From assembly GCA_018398765.1 (NCBI GenBank), contig JAHBMJ010001206.1, positions 51,993 to 115,992 on the forward strand: a stretch of 64,000 nucleotides of DNA. The letters are read 5' to 3'. The DNA comes from Chromera velia (Eukaryota; Sar; Chromeraceae). Position numbers and translations under genes: made by a program. Positions 57,677-64,000 of the stretch are shown here, in pieces. The notes under the pieces are model-generated. The model was not told the origin of the DNA. It worked only from the letters and a program-made list of their open reading frames with translations, and ran no database searches. Position 1 is the first letter of the stretch. The number at the start of each line of letters is the position of its first letter.

Positions 57677-59195
57677 CTATAGCATTGTATAGCATTGCTC
57701 ACACCTGCCGCTTGAACTGCAGGAACAAACTTATCTATGAGTCGGCCCACTATGTCAAAATAGCAAAAATAGTAAAAATAGTAAGTTGAAGTTAGTTAGT
57801 TGAACTAGTAGTTGAAGCTTGCTATCGGGCTCTAATTTGCTCTAAATACAAAAAATTGTGCATCATAAATTCTAACATAATTTCAAGTTTAATTTCTACC
57901 TAACTTTATTCACTAGTTTATAAACAATTAAAGGATAAAATCGAATAAATTTAATTCTTATTTGACTCAGAATAAAAATTGTAGATCGAGAAAACAAATA
58001 TAATAGTATTTATTTTAGTTATGTTATCTTCTGCTTAATAGTTAGAGTATCACAATAAATTATGAATAATAACATGAAATACTACCATACACTGGCATGC
58101 AAGCTAACACAAACTTAAACAAATGATGCATTAGATGATAATATCATAATATAAGTCTTCTAAGAATATATCTTACTCAGCCTAGGAATATATTTTCAGT
58201 TAGATTTTTATTAACTTTTATATACAACCACAAAGATCGAATAACATTTTTATAGATATGCTCGAGAAGCCTAAGTTGAAAAATTAATGAAGATCGATTG
58301 ATTCAACTGATAACATATGATTTTTTGTTTTTGTAAATCTCTATACCAACTGTCAGTGCAAGCCTGAACAAATTTGGTTCATTCATGATGACTTACAGTC
58401 AAGTGGATAAGCTGTATGCTGGCTAGCATGCTGGGCACAGTCTTTAGGGATAGATATGGACAATCTAAACGGTGGGAGATCCGCAACGGAAATTGCTCGA
58501 ACGACGAACGTGTATATGAAAACGTGTGTGCAGCCCTGATTAAGTTGAGGCCTACATGTCAAACTTCTCTCCTTTTTGTTTCTTTTGCTTAACTTACAGA
58601 CTGTCATGGTGTATTAATATCATAGGGGGTCACCCCTATCCTCCACATATGCTTTGCGACATAATTCTAGTACCTTTTGCCCTTAGTGTTCCTTCTTCCT
58701 GATCCCCTCACATGTCACCGAAACGTCTGCATGAGGATGTGCAGCACCGGAGTCGGTCCGCTTTCTCGCTTGATCGTCCAAAGATAAATGATGCCGTGGG
58801 CACGTTTCTCGTTCCTCTCTCTCCCTGCCCCCCTTATGCATTCCTTTCTCTATCTGAAAAGTTATTGACCCTCCCCCTCTCCTTCATTTCTACCAAACTT
58901 GCATGTCGCTTAATTGGACGTCATACCCTTTGGGGGGGATTTTTTTGTTGAAGAAAAAGTTGAGCGCCTCCTCAGCACCTCAGAACCCCCTACGGTTGAC
59001 ATCGATGAAAGAAAACAGAAGCAACTAGAAGGTCCAATTTTCTGTTTCGTCTCTCCCAGAACCCTTTCCGCTCAATTGAAAGGCCACTCCCTTAGTTTCT
59101 CTTCATGTCCCTCCCTTATTTCCCTCCCCAAAACCCCAGTTGTTTGACCTTCCCTCTCCCCCACCCACCCCTACCTAAGCATAAAAAGAGTCTAT
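57677..59195. other. Convergent intergenic block
   Basis: AT-rich to about 58600, then mixed. ATAGGGG and CCCCTAT arms near 58623-58641 can pair. ORFs at 58712-59147 have no recognised family. No gene is called. Confidence 0.5.
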
Positions 59196-59463
59196 CTAGT
59201 CAGACGACCAGAGTCCGAACGTACAGGAGGACTTGAGTGACTCCTCCACGCACTCGATGAATTTATTCCCGTCGTCCTCTGGCAGAAGTCCTGTCTCGAT
59301 GTGCTCGTTCACAATCTGCTTCTTTAAGTTCAGAAGCACACGGAGGGCAATCACGAAGGATGCCTTTGCAAACAGCTTGGGGGCCTTCTCCTGAATTGTC
59401 CGCAAGTCAGCGCGCGCCTCCACCAGACGGGAAGCCAGGGACTCTCTGCATGCACACATTCAC

Positions 59464-59498
<35 letters not shown>

Positions 59499-60487
59499 AA
59501 AAGGCGGACAGGCAGACAGACAGACAGACAGACAGACAGGCAGACAGACAGACAGACAGACAGACAGACATGATACCTTGACCCAGGAACGTGCCCCGTT
59601 GTGCAAATTCATTTTGCCAACTGCAGCTGCTCGCGTCATCTGAAAAACCTCCCGAGACCAGGATTCCCAGAGATCTCCTTTCATTTCCTATCGAGACGAG
59701 ACTGACGACAACCCAAAACAGCAAAAAAGAAAAGAAGCCCCCCTGATTTGGTCCGGATGGATACAGAGAGAAGAGAAGAGAAGAGAAGAGAAGAGAAGAC
59801 GCTGACGCACGCACTCACCTAGACCCTGAGTGGAAGAGAGGCCAGAGCTGGGCGGAGTCTGCAAAGTTGAACAGCTGCTCGTGGACCTGCACATGTCGCC
59901 GTGAACGTGGATTTGCAGCACGCAGAAAGGAGAGAAGAATCTTTGTGGGAGACTTCACACACACGTATAGAACCAAAAGGGGGAGAAACGCTGCAATGTC
60001 TCTGCATGTTTTCTCCCTCGGAGAAGATGCTGAATCCCTTTCTGTCGGTTTCAAAGCTGAAAGAGGGAGAAAACGGTCAGCATCAAACAAACACTTCTTT
60101 CCAGATTCAAAAAGGCACTTGTTGTAAACAAAGAAAGAAAGGAAGGAAAGAAAAAGAGACATAACAGGACAGACACGAAAGAAAACACTGATGTACCAGT
60201 TCGTATGCGAAGAGGCACTCGATGTGTGTGAGGACGATGTCGAACTGCAATTTCGTTTTCATCGTCACCAACGGGACCATATTTGTGAAGCTGTCGAGGT
60301 CGTGCCTGAGTAGAGGGAGGTAGTGTCTGAGAACCTCCAATTCATTCTCGAAGGCCCTCAACCCTTGTGCTCCCTGCATGCAGATGATTTCACTCAGGGG
60401 GGAAGAGTTAAATGGCATCATGCATTTTCATACACACTACAAATCGGCAGGGGTCTTGGCAAAAAATGCCGATCTGGAGAGGGGAGA

Positions 60488-60525
<38 letters not shown>

Positions 60526-60946
60526 TGAAACAGTACAGGCACTTGAAATTCCCTATGAGATTTCGTGCGTATGTGCTGTCTGCATTTGGGTTGAAGCCAA
60601 GACTACGAAAGGATTGGCGTGCAGCCAAACTAAGCAGTCTTTAGTTTTTGTGCTCTTCGTGTACCAGCCACAAGGTAACAAGAGGTCTGAAAGGTCAATC
60701 CGCGATGAAACGGAAGAAAGTGATTTGGAAAGTAATCCACCACCCGTTGCAAACCCTGAAAGAAACAGAAGGCAAAAACAATCCATGCAGCCTTAGAGGG
60801 AAGTTTGGATCTTTCCCGCACATGCCAACCACTGCCAACTGATGGGAAGAGTGAAGGAGTCCATGCTGGTCCTCTCGTCCTGCAGAGAGAGGGAGGGGAA
60901 ATGAAAAAAAAAAAAAACAATCAGTCATTTGGTCAGACACCACCAT

Positions 60947-60985
<39 letters not shown>

Positions 60986-63900
60986 CCGCGCGCGGATGGG
61001 GGTGGGCTGGGGCGGACGAAAGACGAAAGACAAACGCCCTTCAATTAAGGTGTCTCGTTTTCCAACCTAGTCCATTTGTGCCTTCATTTGCAAAAATGGC
61101 AGAGGCCCCCTCCATCCTAGCTTCTCCACTGACCTCTCCAGCCCCTGCTTCCTTCGCGAAGCTTGCGGGTGACGCCTGGCTCTTTCTGTTCTTTCGAATT
61201 TCGGCCTTGGAGGCAGAGGTCACCCCGTCAATCGCCTTGTCAATCGATCTGCTCAGGTTCAGTACTGACTCTGCCTCGATGCAGCTCTTGCTGTAGATGC
61301 TGCAAACGCGAGGCAGGGATGAATACAGAAAGCATTTGTCGGTGCGTGAGGCAGATGGGTCAGATTCACGAAACCTTACGACGGCCCAACACCGCGCTTG
61401 GCCAGTTGATTGGACCACGGCTCTGGGAATCTAGAGAATCAAAAAGAGGGACATAGAGAGAGAGCAAGGACTGACGTCTGATAGGATGTCTTGGCGGCGT
61501 TGAAGAAGACGAGAGCGCTGTCGGTCTCCCTTCTGATTGTCTCCACCTGCATGATCGGATTTGAGGATGAAGTTTCAAACGCAAAGTCAATCCCAGCAGT
61601 AAGAGACATGGAGGCTGAAGATAAGTAGAATGAGGGCTGAGGGTTCTTTGCGAGAGACATTTAGACGCAGAAGATGAACGTTCACCTGTAAGCGCAAGCG
61701 AAGAAATCTGACGAGGGTGACCGGATGGAGTCATCCACAAGGAGAAAAACAAAAGAAAGACTAGAGACTCAGCTGAGCAAGAGGTGCCCACGAGAAGGCA
61801 CACAGCAATTGAGTCGGTACACTCCTAAGCTCTTTCCTTGCTTATTCCGACAGGCATTACTGCTGCTCTTTCTTCTCACCTGCTTTTCACTGAGAGCCTT
61901 TGCGGCGGTCGTCCTGTCTGTCTTCATGTCCCCAAGAGAAGGGTAGGCTCCGGCAGAGGCAGGGCTGTCAGAGGAGGATGCAGCGTCGCTCTGCAAAGAG
62001 AAGAGAATAAAAAAAAGCATACAGATGCATGAGAGAAGCAGTGTACGTGGTCCACTTGTAAGCAAATTCTGAACCCAGAAAACTAGTTTGAGTTCTGCTA
62101 GCGTCATTCTCTTGATCAGAGCCAGAGCGCTTTTGTGCACGGGAACAAGAATAAACGGTTCAAGCAAGAGCACCCACCTGTCGCTCTGCCAGTTTCGTCA
62201 GGATTGCGCTTGCACAGCCCCATTTGGAGCCCTCTGTCACGAAGGCTCCGTAGAGAACGCTAGCGACCGCCTTGGGTCCGCTCTTCGTTCGCGTCTCCTC
62301 TCGGGGAAGATTCACAGGACCCACAAAGCCCAGAGCCTCGGTCAGACTCCTGCAGGACGCATGGGGGGAGCTTGCATTTTTGCATGCATACTTTTGCTTC
62401 AGGAAAACGACACAGCCGGTCCCACAACAGTCAGACTAGTGCAGGATCCATCGACAGTTTAGGTTTGCTGTATCTAAACTTCAGGTTCGTCGTCAACCTG
62501 CACAGTTCAAAGCCACACCCAAAAACTAAATCAAAGCCGAAAGGAAACGTACGCACCTGCAGTGTGCGTGAATGTGCAGGTTCTCGTCCACTGTGGCGTC
62601 CTCATAGGAGGGCACGGCCATGTCTGCAAGCTCGAGCAAGGAGACGTGCAACTGTCCCGTCTCCGCCGTCTCCTCCTCTCCGTGATCACCCCCGTGCTTC
62701 CTGTGCATGAACCAGGAGCCGCGCGTGGGTCGGGCTCTGCACACGCCAGAAGGAGAAAGGGGAGCGGTTAACAAAGCCAGAAACGAACTTGCAGCCTTCT
62801 TAATTGTGCCTTTAGTAACAACCTGTGGATGTGTCCCCGTGCAGAGTGAAATCTTTGAGTGCTCAGTAAAGACAGCCTGGAATGCTCGAGGCGTTATGTC
62901 TGCCCTCGTTGGGACTTCACGTAGGTTCCTGCTTCATTATCTGTTTTTTTTGCCTTTCTGCAAAGGAGAGAGAAGCCCACAAAAATGTAGAATCAGGCTG
63001 TGGGTGTGCATGAGTCATAGGTGCAATGCAACAAATACAAGAACAAAGGAGACCCAACTGGACGAAGAGAGATGAAACAAATTGTTGATTTGATCTCTCA
63101 ACATCCCCTCTTACTTTTTGATTGTGGGTGCCCCCAACAGCCAATGGTCTTCGAGTGCGACCCTTCTCTCTGCATACTCTGCCTCCACACCCTTCAGCAG
63201 AGACTCAAGATACCCTCTCCTCTCCTTCGAGGCTGGGTAGGGGTTCAGCCACTTGTAGAAGGCCTCCATGGAGCACCCGTTCGTGATCAGAAGCAGAGCA
63301 GTCACCCACACGACGTAGAAGGTCACGTCGTACCTGCAGACGACACGAGACACAAGGCAGGAATTCTCATGGAGCAAAAGGCATTCCTTCCTTCACCCAA
63401 GTGACATGCAGGGAACATTCCTTCATGACTAGCAGCATGTATGAGGAAAAGAAACAGAGAGATGCAGAGTGAAAAAGACCTGTGGCCTTTCTTATTTTCC
63501 AAAACGCATTCATATCTGATTGAGAAAGTAGAGACCGACTTCCAGCTGACCTGTCATCATCGGCAAAGCACCCGACGTCATTCAGAATCAGCAGAGCAAG
63601 GGCGAGCCCCACAGCACCCCTCAGACCCCCAAACCAAAGGAGGAGCATCTCCTTGGTCGACAGTCCGTACCCCATCCGTCTCAGAAGAGGCCAGAAGAAG
63701 AGCAGCATCAGCAGACGGGCAGCCTGAACACACAAACGCAAAGCGACGGAAGGATATCGTCAGACAACCATGCAGTGCAATTCGGATGCTCTTCTGTCAT
63801 CGTTAGTCAGCCGGAACAAATTGGAAAGGACAGACAGGTCTCTGAGAGGACCACCACACAAAAAGCACTCACATCGCCCTTCTGTCCAAAAACACTCACC

Positions 63901-64000
63901 CCAACCCCCCCCCGACCTGCACTGCCAGGAAAAGGAGTCCGCACACAACCCAGCGCACCCCCTCCCCGTCTTTCCTCTCCAAAAGGTTCTGATGGAAGAT
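59196..64000 (-). CDS. Na+/H+ exchanger, CPA1/SLC9 type, N-terminus outside the window
   Basis: Eleven exons, in frame for 553 codons plus stop: 64000-63917 (partial), 63723-63551, 63333-63115, 62736-62557, 62349-62178, 61990-61880, 61546-61476, 61290-61134, 60373-60197, 59886-59819, 59445-59196. The visible membrane part has WVVCGLLFLAV, AARLLMLLFFWPLLRRMGYG, then WFGGLRGAVGLALALLIL (the family GLRGAV motif) and FYVVWVTALLLITNG. The long cytosolic tail ends with EARADLRTIQEKAPKLFA and IVNEHIETGLLPEDD, a layout seen in SOS1 and sperm NHE proteins. Such exchangers swap Na+ for H+ across membranes. Exon 8 to exon 9 is joined over a 760-bp intron; a small extra exon near 60845-60879 was considered but breaks the frame. 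Confidence 0.8.
59461..59572. repeat. (GAAA)n-(CAGA)n microsatellite in exchanger intron 10
   Basis: GAAA units followed by CAGA/CAGG units between the last two exons. Confidence 0.95.
60481..60523. repeat. (GA)n microsatellite in exchanger intron 8
   Basis: GA run inside 60374-61133. A (CA)n tract lies at 60950-60982 in the same intron. Confidence 0.95.

Noticed and set aside
58712-59147. ORFs as a small gene between CPPED1 and the exchanger
   Set aside because: Pro/Leu/Ser-rich sequence without family match or splice support, in a 3' flank.
60845-60879. Small extra exon of the exchanger (DERTSMDSF)
   Set aside because: No donor gives a phase compatible with the following exon, whereas exon 61134-61290 joins 60197-60373 directly in frame.

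Overview
This is nuclear DNA of a eukaryotic microbe. Genes are intron-rich (up to 13 exons), introns carry long simple repeats, microsatellites occur every few kilobases, there are two scaffold gaps (N runs at 34658-34748 and 47950-48036), and LTR and non-LTR retroelements sit between genes. A free-living alga or protist, perhaps a chromerid alveolate such as Chromera velia, fits the style of the sequence. That is inference; nothing here proves the species. No rRNA, tRNA or CRISPR was found.

Eight host genes were identified. Seven of them contain introns, and I placed their exon boundaries by eye, joining exons in frame so that each joined CDS is a whole number of codons. In order they are: an MRS2/CorA-type Mg2+ transporter (6952-14119, minus); an MscS-like mechanosensitive channel (15210-16442, plus); an ankyrin / 2-oxoglutarate-Fe(II) dioxygenase fusion (24152-26790, minus); the AP-4 adaptor sigma subunit (27580-31309, plus); the ribosome assembly factor MRT4 (32445-33209, minus); the MutL-family mismatch-repair endonuclease PMS2 (34208-42602, plus); a membrane RING-H2 protein (52419-54934, minus); and CPPED1 metallophosphatase (55377-57676, plus). 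A ninth gene, a CPA1/SLC9-type Na+/H+ exchanger (59196 to beyond 64000, minus), is cut by the window end.

The layout is regular. The eight complete genes form four head-to-head pairs separated by short GC-rich or TATA-bearing spacers. The tail-to-tail intervals are longer, AT-rich, and hold most of the mobile DNA: a decayed Ty3/gypsy chromovirus with 307-bp LTRs (16589-22592), a foldback MITE-like element (43411-43746) and a decayed non-LTR retrotransposon (about 43860-49800). At the left end a short LTR element without recognisable pol, with an initiator-Met-type primer-binding site, is inserted in a GAGT-type satellite (2945-6009).

The genes do not form one pathway. They are housekeeping functions: ion transport, vesicle sorting, ribosome assembly, DNA repair and ubiquitin or phosphatase signalling. 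Shared traits are very large low-complexity acidic or Ser-rich insertions in conserved proteins (MRS2, PMS2) and a strong use of GTCAG 5' splice sites.
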